Below are positions 41,862 to 51,192 of a stretch of DNA of 56,338 nucleotides, piece by piece. The notes below the pieces were generated by a model that was given only the letters and a program-made list of their open reading frames with translations, ran no database searches and had not been told where the DNA came from. A program made the position numbers and the translations under genes. Each line of letters opens with the position of its first letter. The stretch's first letter is position 1. Source of the stretch: Paenibacillus chibensis (lineage in GTDB: Bacteria > Bacillota > Bacilli > Paenibacillales > Paenibacillaceae); assembly GCF_004001045.1 (NCBI RefSeq), contig NZ_BIMK01000014.1, positions 1-56,338 of the forward strand, read 5' to 3'.

Positions 41862-42515
41862 TCATCCTTTCATTTCAGGTTTAGCCGCAGCTGCTGAAAT
41901 GTCCGGAATCTGAGGTTGAGGCGGCTTCGGATGCTTATTCAAGAATCTTCTTCGGTACCACCGGTCTGCCGCCACCGCGGCCAGTGTAGCCACAACGGTC
42001 GCAGCCAGCGTCGTTCCGACGATCTCTGTCGGATTAGCCGACTTGTAATTCATTCGAATCGCTATCAAAGTGGTTGGAATCAGCGTGATGCTCGCCGTAT
42101 TTAAAGCCAACAGCGTGCACATCGCGGGGCTTGCTGCCGTTTTGTCTGGATTGAGCGTTTGCAGCTCCTGCATCGCTTTGATCCCCATCGGCGTCGCGGC
42201 ATTGCCTAGCCCGAGTAGATTGGCGCTCATATTCGAAAGGATATACCCCATAGCCGGGTGGTTTTTAGGCACATCCGGAAACAGAAACCTGACAATCGGG
42301 CCCATCAGCTTCGCAATTTTTTGAAGAAGGCCCGAATCTTCCGCCAGCCTCATCATCCCGAGCCAAAACACCAGCACGCTAATAAGTCCAAAGCACACAG
42401 TGACGCCGGTCTTGGCTCCGTCAAACGCGGCGGAGGTGACGATCTCAATATTCCCCTGCGCAGCGGCAAAGCCAAAACCGATCACGATCAGCGCGAGCCA
42501 AATGATATTGATCAT
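41862..42515 (-). CDS. spmA: Spore maturation protein A
   Basis: 217-aa membrane partner of SpmB, with Gate-domain motifs GAKTGVTVCFGLISVLVFW, NMSANLLGLGNAATPMGI and LNTASITLIPTT. The C-terminal tail of about 20 residues (Pro/Gln/Lys-rich) is longer than in B. subtilis. It follows dacB by 43 nt in the dacB-spmA-spmB operon. Confidence 0.94.
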   Translation of the reverse strand: MINIIWLALIVIGFGFAAAQGNIEIVTSAAFDGAKTGVTVCFGLISVLVFWLGMMRLAEDSGLLQKIAKLMGPIVRFLFPDVPKNHPAMGYILSNMSANLLGLGNAATPMGIKAMQELQTLNPDKTAASPAMCTLLALNTASITLIPTTLIAIRMNYKSANPTEIVGTTLAATVVATLAAVAADRWYRRRFLNKHPKPPQPQIPDISAAAAKPEMKG

Positions 42516-42558
42516 ATGACATTCCCCTCTCCCATGTCTTGCATGATCGGACCTCAGT

Positions 42559-43731
42559 CTATTGAAGGAACAGCTTTTTGAACACCTCGGACAGGGCGCC
42601 CGTAAAGGTTCCCGGATGTTCCGAGGCCAACGTGGATGCTACCGGATTTCTGGCCTGCAGCTCAGGAAGATAGCTTCCTTTCTGATAAACCGGAACGGTG
42701 CCGATTTGTCTGCCTTCCAAATAAATTTGGATTTCCCCGCGCAGCCCAAAGCTTGTGTCCGCACTGCCCTCCCTGGCAGCCTGATGAAGAACAAGCTTGT
42801 TCTCTACCTTTTCCTTCTCGCTGGGTCCGAATGGATATTGAAACGTATTGCTGACGACCAAATCATAGCCTTTTACGGGCTCTCCCTTCTCCATTAATGA
42901 AGTTAAAGGGAAATATTCAAAACCGTAGTCCAGCATTTTGCCGTGATCATTCCAGTCATCACCGTCGTTCAGCGTCACGGCGACCAGCTGCTGCCCGCCT
43001 CTTGTAGCGGAGCTGACCAGGCAGCGGAAAGCTTTTTTCGTATACCCTGTCTTGACTCCGTCCGCTCCGTCGTACAGCCTCAGCATTTTGTTCTTGTTAT
43101 CCCACTTGTAATCCCAGGACTCATTCGGGTTTGGGGCCTTTTTCGTGGGCGTTTTCACGATCTCCCGAAATAGCGGGTTATGAAGCGCGTAAGCTGTGAG
43201 CTTGGCCATATCATTAGCCGAGGAATAGTGCCCATCCGCATCCAGTCCATGGGGATTGGCAAAATGGGAATGCGCCAGCCCGAGCTGCTTCGCTTCCTCA
43301 TTCATAAGATAGACGAAGCCTTCCTCTGAACCGCCGACATGCTCGGCGATGGCGGTGGCAGCATCGTTCCCTGAACGAAGCATCAAGCCATAGAGCATGT
43401 TTTCCAGAGTCATTTCCTCACCCAGCTTGAGATATATGGATGAGCCTTCTTTGCCAAAAGCGTTCTTGCTCACTTTGACCGGCTTTTTGAAATCTCCGTG
43501 TTCAATCGCGACAATGGCTGTCATGATTTTGGTGAGGCTGGCGATCCGCAGCTCGTCATCGCCGTGCGCCGAATACAATAGGCGCCCAGAGGTGACATCT
43601 ATCAAGGCCGCTGCCTGGGCGTGCGTATGTAATTCGGGAAGAGCCTGACCGCTTTGCGCGGAAACGGGAACGCTGCAGGTCAGCATCAGCGCTGCCGCGA
43701 CGATCCAGCGGGTGATCGATTTTATCCACAT
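42559..43731 (-). CDS. dacB: Sporulation D-Ala-D-Ala carboxypeptidase DacB
   Basis: Penicillin-binding protein 5* that trims cortex peptidoglycan crosslinks. The 390-aa protein has a signal peptide (VAAALMLTCSVPVSAQ) and the three active-site motifs S65-LT-K68, S120-G-N122 and K227-TG. A C-terminal beta domain follows. The ATG at 43731 has GGAGGAAAG; an upstream extension to 43800 overlaps the promoter and is rejected. A SigE promoter lies at 43770-43798, fitting mother-cell expression. Confidence 0.95.
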   Translation of the reverse strand: MWIKSITRWIVAAALMLTCSVPVSAQSGQALPELHTHAQAAALIDVTSGRLLYSAHGDDELRIASLTKIMTAIVAIEHGDFKKPVKVSKNAFGKEGSSIYLKLGEEMTLENMLYGLMLRSGNDAATAIAEHVGGSEEGFVYLMNEEAKQLGLAHSHFANPHGLDADGHYSSANDMAKLTAYALHNPLFREIVKTPTKKAPNPNESWDYKWDNKNKMLRLYDGADGVKTGYTKKAFRCLVSSATRGGQQLVAVTLNDGDDWNDHGKMLDYGFEYFPLTSLMEKGEPVKGYDLVVSNTFQYPFGPSEKEKVENKLVLHQAAREGSADTSFGLRGEIQIYLEGRQIGTVPVYQKGSYLPELQARNPVASTLASEHPGTFTGALSEVFKKLFLQ

Positions 43732-43769
43732 GGTTATCTTTCCTCCGGTATTCTTGAAAATCTTGTACA

Positions 43770-43798
43770 AGTATATGCTTGTCTTCGGGTTGATATGC
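43770..43798 (-). promoter_or_regulatory. SigE promoter of dacB-spmA-spmB
   Basis: The minus strand reads GCATATC, 14 nt, CATATACT. This fits the SigE consensus with one mismatch at -35, and the spacing equals that of the spoIVA promoter here. Confidence 0.78.
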
Positions 43799-43847
43799 AC
43801 CGCTCATTTTGACAGGCCGCCTCGAATGCTTTATTTTCAGATATCAT

Positions 43848-43875
43848 AAAAAAATCCCCTCCGGCTGGAAGGGGA
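43848..43875 (-). terminator. Terminator of ytfJ
   Basis: TCCCCT/AGGGGA stem with a 9-nt loop followed by seven T on the minus strand, 11 nt after the ytfJ stop. Confidence 0.85.
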
Positions 43876-43885
43876 CGGGCTAGGT

Positions 43886-44365
43886 TCAGTAAAACGTCGG
43901 ATCCGGATCTTCTACATGCCTGTGCGTCGTTGCATTCACACCGGCAGCGGATGAGTTCATTTGAAACATCGACTGGATTTTTTCTACCATCATCGGCGCG
44001 GAATCGATTAGCTTCTCGAACAGATGCGTCTGGTTATCCAGCGGCACGATATGCACGCCCTCCTTGCCAACGACAAGGAACGCGATCGGACGAATGGATA
44101 CGCCGCCGCCGCTGCCGCCGCCAAAAGGCATCGAGTTTTTGAGATCCGTCTGGTTTTGACCGCTTGCGTGCACGTCTTTGCCGGCATATTCGCCGTTAAA
44201 ATCGCTGCCACCCGCCGCGAAGCCGAATCCCACCTTACTGATCGGAAGAATGACGCTGCCATCCGGCGTTTGAACGGGATCGCCCACAATCGTATTCACA
44301 TCGACCATGCCCTTGATGTTTTCCATAGCGGTCTGCATAAGGCCTTGAATTGGATGTTCGGACAT
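43886..44365 (-). CDS. ytfJ: GerW/YtfJ family sporulation protein
   Basis: 159-aa forespore protein family required for some germination responses. Family features are MENIKGMVDVNTIVGDP, ILPISKVGFGFAAGGSDF, a Gly-rich GGGSGGGVSIRP segment and AFLVVGKEGVHIVP. SD GGAGGAAA precedes the ATG. A SigF-type promoter is immediately upstream. The neighbouring DUF2953 gene is its partner in other Bacillales. Confidence 0.93.
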   Translation of the reverse strand: MSEHPIQGLMQTAMENIKGMVDVNTIVGDPVQTPDGSVILPISKVGFGFAAGGSDFNGEYAGKDVHASGQNQTDLKNSMPFGGGSGGGVSIRPIAFLVVGKEGVHIVPLDNQTHLFEKLIDSAPMMVEKIQSMFQMNSSAAGVNATTHRHVEDPDPTFY

Positions 44366-44412
44366 TTGCTGTTTCCTCCTTCATGATGCTTAAATAAGGT
44401 CATTTCGCAAGT

Positions 44413-44441
44413 TAGTTTACCCACATTCATATCGAGTATGT
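44413..44441 (-). promoter_or_regulatory. SigF-type promoter of ytfJ
   Basis: The minus strand reads ACATA, 14 nt, GGGTAAACTA. The -10 fits the SigF consensus GGNNANANTW fully; the -35 has one mismatch (A for G). Forespore expression suits a GerW protein. Confidence 0.75.
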
Positions 44442-44497
44442 AGCAGACAATGCCCTCAGGCCGCATTAAACGCTTGGAACTTTATGGCCGTTCCCCT

Positions 44498-45175
44498 TCA
44501 TTTTGCGATACATACGGAACCATCGCTTAAACCGCCCTCCACCTTCAAAATGCGGTAAACCAGGATGAAGGCTGCATAAATGGCATAGCCGAACGACAGT
44601 CTCGATACACAGTAAAAATCCGTCGCAAATAAAAGCTCGTCTTTAAATTCGGGAACGACGGCAATACGGGGGGAGCTTTTCATGCGAACCTGAAAGGATA
44701 ACCAGCCGATCAGCGTCGTCTTCAAACTCCAAAGCACACCGGTCGCGATCGCGGTCCATTCCGCCTCCCCGGTGGAAAAGCTGGTGGACCAGCTCAGTTC
44801 ATGAATGCGGACATGGGCAAAGGTGCGCTGCAGCCATTTTTTTAAAGCAGCGGTTGATCTTAAAAGAACACGGATGTCGTAAGCCCACATTTCGGCTTTT
44901 TCCTTGTTGATCCGCGTGTGGGACGTGCTTCCCGAATTTCGTCTGATGTTATTGCTTTTTTCCAGCTTAAGAAGGAAGCCCTTTTTCATATTCTCAAACA
45001 CGAGCTTTGGCATTTCATAATGAAACCGGACCATACCGTACAGCATGTAGATATCCAGCATCGCCTTATCGTCCTTGCCCATCTTGTTGTATTGAACGGT
45101 GCACGTGATGTTCGACATGGCGGCAATGAATAACAATATGATCATAACGGCAATAACAGCCAGCGCAATCCACAC
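44498..45175 (-). CDS. ytfI: DUF2953 membrane protein (YtfI-like)
   Basis: About 225 residues with an N-terminal transmembrane segment (WIALAVIAVMIILLFIAAM) and a conserved TGEAEWTAIATGVLWSLK region near residue 150, typical of DUF2953. A GTG at 45175 with GGGGGG 8 nt upstream is my choice; an ATG at 45199 lacks a SD but is possible. In B. subtilis ytfI and ytfJ are adjacent as here, suggesting a sporulation role; the biochemical function is unknown. Confidence 0.82.
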   Translation of the reverse strand: MWIALAVIAVMIILLFIAAMSNITCTVQYNKMGKDDKAMLDIYMLYGMVRFHYEMPKLVFENMKKGFLLKLEKSNNIRRNSGSTSHTRINKEKAEMWAYDIRVLLRSTAALKKWLQRTFAHVRIHELSWSTSFSTGEAEWTAIATGVLWSLKTTLIGWLSFQVRMKSSPRIAVVPEFKDELLFATDFYCVSRLSFGYAIYAAFILVYRILKVEGGLSDGSVCIAK

Positions 45176-45261
45176 GGTAGAGCCCCCCAGATTTACCATC
45201 GTTGTCTTCGGACATAGTATGGCATAGAAGGCTGGAAAAGATTCGGGTAGCCCGAAACAAC

Positions 45262-45296
45262 AAAAAACCGGCATCTATGTTTTCATAGATTGCCGG
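45262..45296 (-). terminator. Terminator of scpA-scpB
   Basis: CCGGCA(A/T)CTATG/CATAGATGCCGG-type 12-bp stem with a short loop and six T on the minus strand, 15 nt after the scpB stop. Confidence 0.9.
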
Positions 45297-45310
45297 TCAT
45301 CGGGCATAAC

Positions 45311-45910
45311 TCAGTCCACGTCATCAAACGTCAGTTGTCTGCCGTCCAATTTCTCGAATAACAGCTGCGTTTCCTCCTCCAGATTCTCCGTGCTTTCAAA
45401 CAATTGCGGCTCCGGTAGCGCCTGAAGATTGGGCAGTCCAAAATAATCAAGGAAGGCTTTCGTCGTTCCGTAAAGAATCGGGCGTCCGATCGCTTCCGCC
45501 CTTCCCGTCTCTTCGATCAGATCTTTATGTACCAGCGTTTGAATCGCACGCTCCGATTTGACCCCGCGGATCTCCTCGATTTCCACGCGCGTAATCGGCT
45601 GGCGGTAGGCTACGATGGCCAGCGTTTCAAGTGCAGCTTGAGACAAGGAAGAACGTGAAGGCGAGTACGCCAGCTTTTCGTAATATTCGGCATGGTCCCC
45701 GAGCGTCGTCAGCTGGTAGCTCCCGGCGATTTGCATCACCTGAATGCCGCGCTGCTGCCGCTCAAAATCCTCCTTCATTTCCGTAAGGGCATCAGACACC
45801 AGCTCGGGCCGGTGATCCACAATCTCCGCGATCTGCTTCACGGTAAGCCCTTCATCCCCCGCGAGGAACAGCAGCCCCTCAATAATCGATTTCAATTTCG
45901 GAAAGTCCAT
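45311..45910 (-). CDS. scpB: Segregation and condensation protein B
   Basis: 199-aa winged-helix subunit of the SMC-ScpAB condensin. It has two winged helices, with FPKLKSIIEGLLFLAGDEGLT at the N-terminus and SQAALETLAIVAYRQPITRVEIEEIRGV near 88-115 (quoted in parts of the conserved stretch). The start overlaps scpA by 32 nt, so translation is coupled. Confidence 0.96.
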   Translation of the reverse strand: MDFPKLKSIIEGLLFLAGDEGLTVKQIAEIVDHRPELVSDALTEMKEDFERQQRGIQVMQIAGSYQLTTLGDHAEYYEKLAYSPSRSSLSQAALETLAIVAYRQPITRVEIEEIRGVKSERAIQTLVHKDLIEETGRAEAIGRPILYGTTKAFLDYFGLPNLQALPEPQLFESTENLEEETQLLFEKLDGRQLTFDDVD

Positions 45911-46673
45911 GAAACTGCTCCCCTCCCTTCCATTCCATCACGATATCGTCAAACAGCTTTTCCTGATAGCACAAAATTTGCTTCATTTTCATCAGCTCCA
46001 AAATCGCGAGGAACGTCACAACGATCTCATGCCTTACCATATCTTCATGCAAAAGCCGGGAAAACAGCACCTTGCCGCCCTTCCCGGACTGTTCAAGCAC
46101 GTTGACAACCTGGCGAATCCGGTCCTTGACCGAGATCTCGTCCCGCTGGATCCGGGTATAACTGGTCCGCTTAACCGCTTTGCGCAAAGCCTTCTGGAAC
46201 GCCGCCACAAGATCGGCAGCATGGAGTCCTTTGACCGGATTTTCAGTCACCGCCGGTACCCAAGGGGTCAGATCCTCAGGTTCCTTGGCATAAATCATGC
46301 TCCGCTCCAGTTCCTTCTCCTGCAAATGCTTGGCAATGCCTTTGTATTTGCGATACTCGATCAGCTTCTGAACGAGCTCGGCTCGCGGGTCAATATCCTC
46401 TTCTTCGTAGAAATCAAATTCGTCCATCTCGAAGACCGGAGGCTTCGGCAGAAGAAGCTTCGATTTAATGGAAAGCAGCGTGGCAGCCATCACCAGAAAT
46501 TCACTCGTAATATCCAGCTCCAGCTCCTGCATGCTGTGCAAATATTCCATGTATTGGTCGGTAATCTCACTGACGGGGATATCCTGGATATTGATTTCCG
46601 CTTTGTCTATCAGGTGAAGCAGCAAATCGAGCGGACCCTCAAACGTCTCCAGTTTATATAATACTGTGTTCAC
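45879..46673 (-). CDS. scpA: Segregation and condensation protein A
   Basis: 264-aa kleisin subunit bridging the SMC heads. The conserved N-terminus LETFEGPLDLLLHLI and DIPVSEITDQYMEYLH, followed by MAATLLSIKSKLLLP, bind the SMC neck; the C-terminus has FLAILELMK and a short acidic end. The GTG start is preceded by GGAGG. Confidence 0.96.
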   Translation of the reverse strand: MNTVLYKLETFEGPLDLLLHLIDKAEINIQDIPVSEITDQYMEYLHSMQELELDITSEFLVMAATLLSIKSKLLLPKPPVFEMDEFDFYEEEDIDPRAELVQKLIEYRKYKGIAKHLQEKELERSMIYAKEPEDLTPWVPAVTENPVKGLHAADLVAAFQKALRKAVKRTSYTRIQRDEISVKDRIRQVVNVLEQSGKGGKVLFSRLLHEDMVRHEIVVTFLAILELMKMKQILCYQEKLFDDIVMEWKGGEQFHGLSEIEIDY

Positions 46674-46769
46674 GGCCTATCCTCCGTCCATAATATAAGC
46701 AATATCGTGCATGATCTCTATCACAACGCCTGTTTATCATGCAAACATTTTTCCTACTACTATATTAAA

Positions 46770-46801
46770 AAAATATAGTGCCCCGTGTAAAGGCACTACA
46801 T
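46770..46801 (-). terminator. Terminator of the rib operon
   Basis: TGTAGTGCC/GGCACTATA stem followed by seven T on the minus strand, about 150 nt after the ribH stop. In the gap before it a second imperfect hairpin (CTGGGCA/TGCCCAG, 46836-46879) lies without a T-run. No other feature is seen between 46674 and 46952. Confidence 0.8.
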
Positions 46802-46952
46802 TTAAATAAGCATGATTTATTCGGTTTCGTCAAGCCTGGGCAGGTCTAGCCATCGATATTATCCTGCGATTATGCCCAGTAAGTTGTGGACATTCGCCCA
46901 TAAAATAGCATTATTCTATTGGGTTCTCATTTCCAAAGACAAGAATAGCTGA

Positions 46953-47426
46953 TTATATTGATTTGAACTGTTTGTTCAGATTCGCCATTTCAATGGCTGA
47001 TACGGCTGCATCGTAGCCTTTATTGCCTGCTTTGGTGCCAGCACGCTCGACGGCTTGCTCAATGCTGTCCGTCGTCAATACACCGAAAATGACCGGAATT
47101 CCGGTTTTCAGGCTGGTTGCCGCTACCCCTTTGGCAACCTCGTTGCAGACCACGTCATAATGGGACGTCGCTCCCCGGATGACGGTTCCGAGCGTAATCA
47201 CGGCGTCATACTTGCCGCTTTCGGCCATTTTGCTCGCAATCAGCGGAATCTCGAACGCCCCCGGTACCCAAGCCACATCCATTTCGTCCTCGCCGGCACC
47301 GTGCCGCTTCAGTCCGTCCAAAGCGCCGCCGAGCAGCTTGCTGGTAATAAATTCATTGAATCTGCCGACCACGATTCCGTATTTTAGTCCGCTTGAAACG
47401 AGATTTCCTTCAAAAGTATGTGCCAT
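46953..47426 (-). CDS. ribH: 6,7-Dimethyl-8-ribityllumazine synthase
   Basis: Penultimate step of riboflavin synthesis, forming capsid-like assemblies. The 157-aa protein has [10 protein letters not shown], the PGAFEIPL substrate loop near 55-62 and catalytic His89 in GATSHYDVV. It is last gene of ribD-ribE-ribBA-ribH, 27 nt after ribBA. Confidence 0.97.
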   Translation of the reverse strand: MAHTFEGNLVSSGLKYGIVVGRFNEFITSKLLGGALDGLKRHGAGEDEMDVAWVPGAFEIPLIASKMAESGKYDAVITLGTVIRGATSHYDVVCNEVAKGVAATSLKTGIPVIFGVLTTDSIEQAVERAGTKAGNKGYDAAVSAIEMANLNKQFKSI

Positions 47427-47453
47427 TATATGATCTACCTCTCTTTTATTTTA

Positions 47454-48668
47454 TTATGATTCCTTGCTCAGCATATGACCGAGCTTCGTTTGTTTGGTGT
47501 GCAGGTACCGGCTGTTGTCCTCGCCGGCCTCCATTTGAATCGGAACGCGTTCGACAACTTCCAGGCCGTGGCCTTCAAGTCCCTTGATTTTTCTCGGATT
47601 GTTGGTCAATAGGCGAATCTGCCGAATGCCCAGATCTTTGAGAATTTGCGCGCCGATCCCGTAGTCGCGAAGATCTGCCGGGAAACCCAGCTTCAGGTTG
47701 GCATCCACGGTATCGAGTCCCTGCTCCTGCAGCTCATAGGCCTTCAGCTTGTTGATCAGTCCAATGCCCCGGCCTTCCTGTCTCATATACAGCAGTACGC
47801 CGTTCCCTTCGGCTTCGATCTGCCGAAGCGCAGCCGCGAACTGCGGACCGCAGTCGCAGCGCAAGGAATGAAATACATCTCCCGTAAGGCATTCGGAGTG
47901 AACCCTTACCAATACAGGAGCATCGCCTGTAATTGTTCCTTTCACAAGCGCCAAATGCTCTTTATCATCGACTTCATTCGAGTAAGCCACCGCCCGGAAA
48001 ACGCCGAAATCCGTCGGCATCCGGACCTCTGCTTCGCGGCGGACAAGCTTCTCGCGCTGATTGCGGTATTCGATCAGATCCCGGATCGAAATCAGCTTCA
48101 GGCTGTGCTTTTCCGCGATCATTCTCAAATCCGGCAGCCGTGCCATCGTGCCGTCCTCCTTGATGATTTCGCAGATGACCCCGGCCGGAGCTGAGCCGCT
48201 TAATCTTGCCAAATCCACCGCAGCTTCTGTATGGCCGGCGCGCCGCAGGACGCCGCCGTCTTTCGCAATCAGCGGGAACATATGCCCGGGACGGCGGAAT
48301 TGATCCGCGCCAGCTGCAGGATCGGCCAGCCGCTTTGCCGTCAACGAGCGTTCATAAGCGGATATGCCGGTTGTCGTATTGGTTTCATCCACCGATACCG
48401 TAAAAGCTGTTCCGTGATGGTCGGTGTTCCGGGCCGCCATAGGTGAAAGCTCGAGCGACTCGGCTCGTTCTCTTGTGATCGGCACGCAAACCAGCCCCCG
48501 GCCTTCGGTTATCATGAAGTTGATGACCTCCGGAGTCGCCTTCTCAGCCAACGCAACGAAGTCGCCTTCGTTCTCCCGGTCCTCATCATCCACCACAATG
48601 ACGATATTTCCGTGCTGAAGCTCCGCAATCGCATCTTCAATCGGATCAAAAGCGAATTCCTTCATCAT
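47454..48668 (-). CDS. ribBA: Bifunctional RibBA
   Basis: 404-aa fusion of DHBP synthase (residues 1-200) and GTP cyclohydrolase II (about 205-400), supplying both precursors of lumazine. The first domain has [10 protein letters not shown] near 27-36 and the [11 protein letters not shown] segment. The second has the zinc motif [15 protein letters not shown] and [10 protein letters not shown]. The ATG-ATG start has AAGGGGG upstream. Confidence 0.96.
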   Translation of the reverse strand: MMKEFAFDPIEDAIAELQHGNIVIVVDDEDRENEGDFVALAEKATPEVINFMITEGRGLVCVPITRERAESLELSPMAARNTDHHGTAFTVSVDETNTTTGISAYERSLTAKRLADPAAGADQFRRPGHMFPLIAKDGGVLRRAGHTEAAVDLARLSGSAPAGVICEIIKEDGTMARLPDLRMIAEKHSLKLISIRDLIEYRNQREKLVRREAEVRMPTDFGVFRAVAYSNEVDDKEHLALVKGTITGDAPVLVRVHSECLTGDVFHSLRCDCGPQFAAALRQIEAEGNGVLLYMRQEGRGIGLINKLKAYELQEQGLDTVDANLKLGFPADLRDYGIGAQILKDLGIRQIRLLTNNPRKIKGLEGHGLEVVERVPIQMEAGEDNSRYLHTKQTKLGHMLSKES

Positions 48669-48710
48669 GCCAAGTTCCCCCTTTTGTTGTGAAAATCATA
48701 TGCTTCATGC

Positions 48711-49370
48711 TCACACAAAACCGTTCTCTGCCAGCGTCTCCATGCGAATCCCTTGCGGCCGTGCCGCACCCCTTGAAGTTTGTGAGCCCAGCAGGGCATG
48801 CACATATTTGCCGATGATGTCACATTCAATGTTCACCACGCTGCCCGCCCGAATGCCGGATAACCCGGTTTCGGCAAGCGTATGGGGAATGATGGATACC
48901 CTGAAGCTCTTTGCGTCAGCTTCAGCCACGGTGAGACTGATACCATCCACCGTTACCGAGCCTTGCGGGATGATATATTTCGCCATGTCCGGACGATCCG
49001 GCATAATATCGATCAGTACCGCGTTCTGTTCTTTGGCAATCCGGAGCACCGTACCGGTCATATCGGCGTGCCCTTGGACCAGATGTCCACCGAAGCGGCC
49101 GTCCGCCTGCATGGCCCGCTCCAGATTCAATCGGCTGCCCGCCTTGAGCAAAGCCAGATTGGAATGCCGGTAGGTTTGAGGCGTCACATCGACCGCAAAT
49201 CCGTCCACGCCGACTTTCGTGGCCGTCAGACATACGCCGTTCACCGCAATGCTGTCGCCGATACGGATATCGTCCATGATCGTGGATGCCTTAATGCCGA
49301 GCACCATGGCTTCTCCTTCCCTCGTAATGCTATCCAGGATGCCGATTTCTTCTACCAATCCGGTAAACAT
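48711..49370 (-). CDS. ribE: Riboflavin synthase alpha chain
   Basis: Dismutates two lumazines into riboflavin. The 219-aa product starts MFTGLVEEIG and shows the internal repeat of two lumazine-binding domains (MDDIRIGDSIAVNGVCLT and YIIPQGSVTVDGISLT). The ATG at 49370 follows GGAGGAGAGG, which begins right after the ribD stop; an upstream in-frame start within ribD is rejected. Confidence 0.96.
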   Translation of the reverse strand: MFTGLVEEIGILDSITREGEAMVLGIKASTIMDDIRIGDSIAVNGVCLTATKVGVDGFAVDVTPQTYRHSNLALLKAGSRLNLERAMQADGRFGGHLVQGHADMTGTVLRIAKEQNAVLIDIMPDRPDMAKYIIPQGSVTVDGISLTVAEADAKSFRVSIIPHTLAETGLSGIRAGSVVNIECDIIGKYVHALLGSQTSRGAARPQGIRMETLAENGFV

Positions 49371-49387
49371 GACTTCCTCTCCTCCAA

Positions 49388-50500
49388 TCATGAGCTCGGC
49401 CATACCGGAATGCCCGATATGGAGACGTTGTCGCCGATTTGCTCGATCATTACCGAGCCCAGCGTGATGGCCTCCGACATATGTCGGATACCTTCCAAGC
49501 TGAAGCTGCCCGGTGCATTCTTCCCGCCGATAAGCTTCGGAGCGATATAGAGAATGATCCGGTCAACCAATCGTGCCTGCAGTAGAGACCCATTCAGCGT
49601 TCCTCCGCCTTCAACCAGGATGGAGCCGATCTCCATACGTCCCAGCTCCGCCATTGCTGCTTTCATATCTACCCTGGGGCCTGAACCAAAGGAATGCACA
49701 GTCGCTCCGGCATCACACAGCAGCTTGGTCCTTGCCGGATCCGCCTGCTCCGTCGTCAGCACGATCACCTGAGCGTTCCCTTCCCTGAACATCTTGGCTT
49801 CCGGCGATAACCGGAGCTTCGAATCGACGATGATGCGGATGGGCTGCAGTCCATCCACTCCATCGTGCCTGGTCGTCAAGCTTGGATCATCCGCCTCCAC
49901 CGTTCCGATCCCGACCATGATGGCCTGATGCCGGTGACGAAGGGCATGCACCTGCAATCTCGCTTCCGCGTTCGATATCCACTTGCTGTCCCCTGTCTCA
50001 GAGGCAATCTTGCCGTCAAGCGTGCTTGCGGTCTTGATTGTGACGAAGGGCTGACCCGTTGTAATATATTTCGCAAACATCTCGTTTTGCCGGACCGCCC
50101 TGTCTCTTAAAACACCGACCTCGACATCGATGCCGCTTTGGCGGAGCCTTTCGATTCCCTTACCGGCAACCTGCGGATTCGGATCTTCGCAGGCCACAAC
50201 CACCCGCTTGACGTTGGCCCCGATCAGCAGCTCGCAGCAGGGCGGGGTTTTGCCGTAATGGCTGCAGGGCTCCAGCGTCACATAGACGGTGCTTCCCTCC
50301 GCGTTCGATCCGGCCATGGTAACCGCATGGACCTCGGCATGTCCGCCTCCCCGCTGCAGATGCGTCCCCAGACCGACAAGCGCGCCATTCTTGACGATGA
50401 CGCAGCCTACGACCGGATTGATGCCGGTCTGTCCTAAGGCCCGCTGTGCCATATCCAGAGCCAGCGACATATAAAATTCATCGTTCACGACCGGATCCAT
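49388..50500 (-). CDS. ribD: Bifunctional deaminase/reductase RibD
   Basis: 370 residues: N-terminal zinc-dependent pyrimidine deaminase with His54-Ala-Glu, Cys79 and Cys88 as ligands and proton carrier, and a C-terminal DHFR-like reductase from about 150 (TLDGKIA, GIGTVEADDPSLT, LVEGGGTLNGSLL). It converts the product of GTP cyclohydrolase II to the pyrimidinedione. It is first gene of the operon, 37 nt after the leader terminator. Confidence 0.96.
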   Translation of the reverse strand: MDPVVNDEFYMSLALDMAQRALGQTGINPVVGCVIVKNGALVGLGTHLQRGGGHAEVHAVTMAGSNAEGSTVYVTLEPCSHYGKTPPCCELLIGANVKRVVVACEDPNPQVAGKGIERLRQSGIDVEVGVLRDRAVRQNEMFAKYITTGQPFVTIKTASTLDGKIASETGDSKWISNAEARLQVHALRHRHQAIMVGIGTVEADDPSLTTRHDGVDGLQPIRIIVDSKLRLSPEAKMFREGNAQVIVLTTEQADPARTKLLCDAGATVHSFGSGPRVDMKAAMAELGRMEIGSILVEGGGTLNGSLLQARLVDRIILYIAPKLIGGKNAPGSFSLEGIRHMSEAITLGSVMIEQIGDNVSISGIPVWPSS

Positions 50501-50536
50501 ATTTGTCCCAGCCCCCTTCCCGTAAAAAATGAAAAC

Positions 50537-50564
50537 AAAAAAACCCCCGGATCACATCCGGGGG
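50537..50564 (-). terminator. rib leader terminator (expression platform)
   Basis: A perfect 9-bp stem CCCCCGGAT/ATCCGGGGG with a short loop followed by seven T on the minus strand, 37 nt before ribD. It is about 300 nt from the end of the FMN aptamer, unusually far. Confidence 0.92.
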
Positions 50565-50571
50565 CGGCTTG

Positions 50572-50760
50572 AGAGTCATTCGAAGATACCCAAATAAAGC
50601 TTCGTACTTCTAGCGTACGTTCCTTTGGAAGGAATGGCAAACAATCGTGCGCCATCAACACGCGCATACTAGGTAAGCTCAAATAAGCTCTCCGCATGGA
50701 GGTAACCTGAAGAAACCCGCTTCACCCTGTTCGTCAACGAAACAGGAGTCACAGTGAAAC
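50572..50760 (-). promoter_or_regulatory. rib leader module shared with the trp leader
   Basis: Between aptamer and terminator the transcript has a CCTGTT/AACAGG hairpin running into GTGAAGCGGGTTTC (50712-50729 with the preceding CAGG), then GCGGAG within a CTCC/GGAG mini-hairpin, and ATGACTCT (50572-50579) six nt before the terminator stem. The same blocks in the same order are in the trp leader at 1703-1795. The role is unknown. Confidence 0.6.
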
Positions 50761-50866
50761 AAGGCCTTTCAATCACATCCATTGACCATGCAATGCGTGT
50801 GTAAAGACAACTCGTGCCATAGCTTTATTGGCGGGCATCGCATGAAATATGTACATGCGCTTCCTC

Positions 50867-51046
50867 TCCTTCTCCCATCCAGACTATACTGTCGGTCCCG
50901 GATTTGCACCAGGTCCACCGTACGCGCGCCTTAAAGGACACGCGGCCGGGTCACGGACTGAGACGCATTCGCGTCCCGGGCATCAGCCCGAGGATCGCAT
51001 ATCGCATCATCACCGCCGGTAGGGAATTTCACCCTGCCCCGAAGGA
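50867..51046 (-). promoter_or_regulatory. FMN riboswitch (RFN element)
   Basis: The aptamer starts TCCTTCGGGGCAGGGTGAAA, has CCGGCGGTGATG, the variable stem, AGTCCGTGACCC, GGTGGACCTGGTGCAAATCC and GACCGACAGTATAGTC, and closes with GAAGGA pairing to the initial TCCTTC. It should repress the rib operon when FMN is abundant. Confidence 0.97.
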
Positions 51047-51192
51047 TCAACCAATCATGGTTTATAAAATTGTCGAGAAAACTTCCCTGAATAATCAGTT
51101 CACATTCTCAAAAGGAATGTTACCACCGCATCCGCCAAATTGCAACCTTCGATCGCAAGAACCTGTCCTTTCATCCCTAAAGAAAAACGAAT

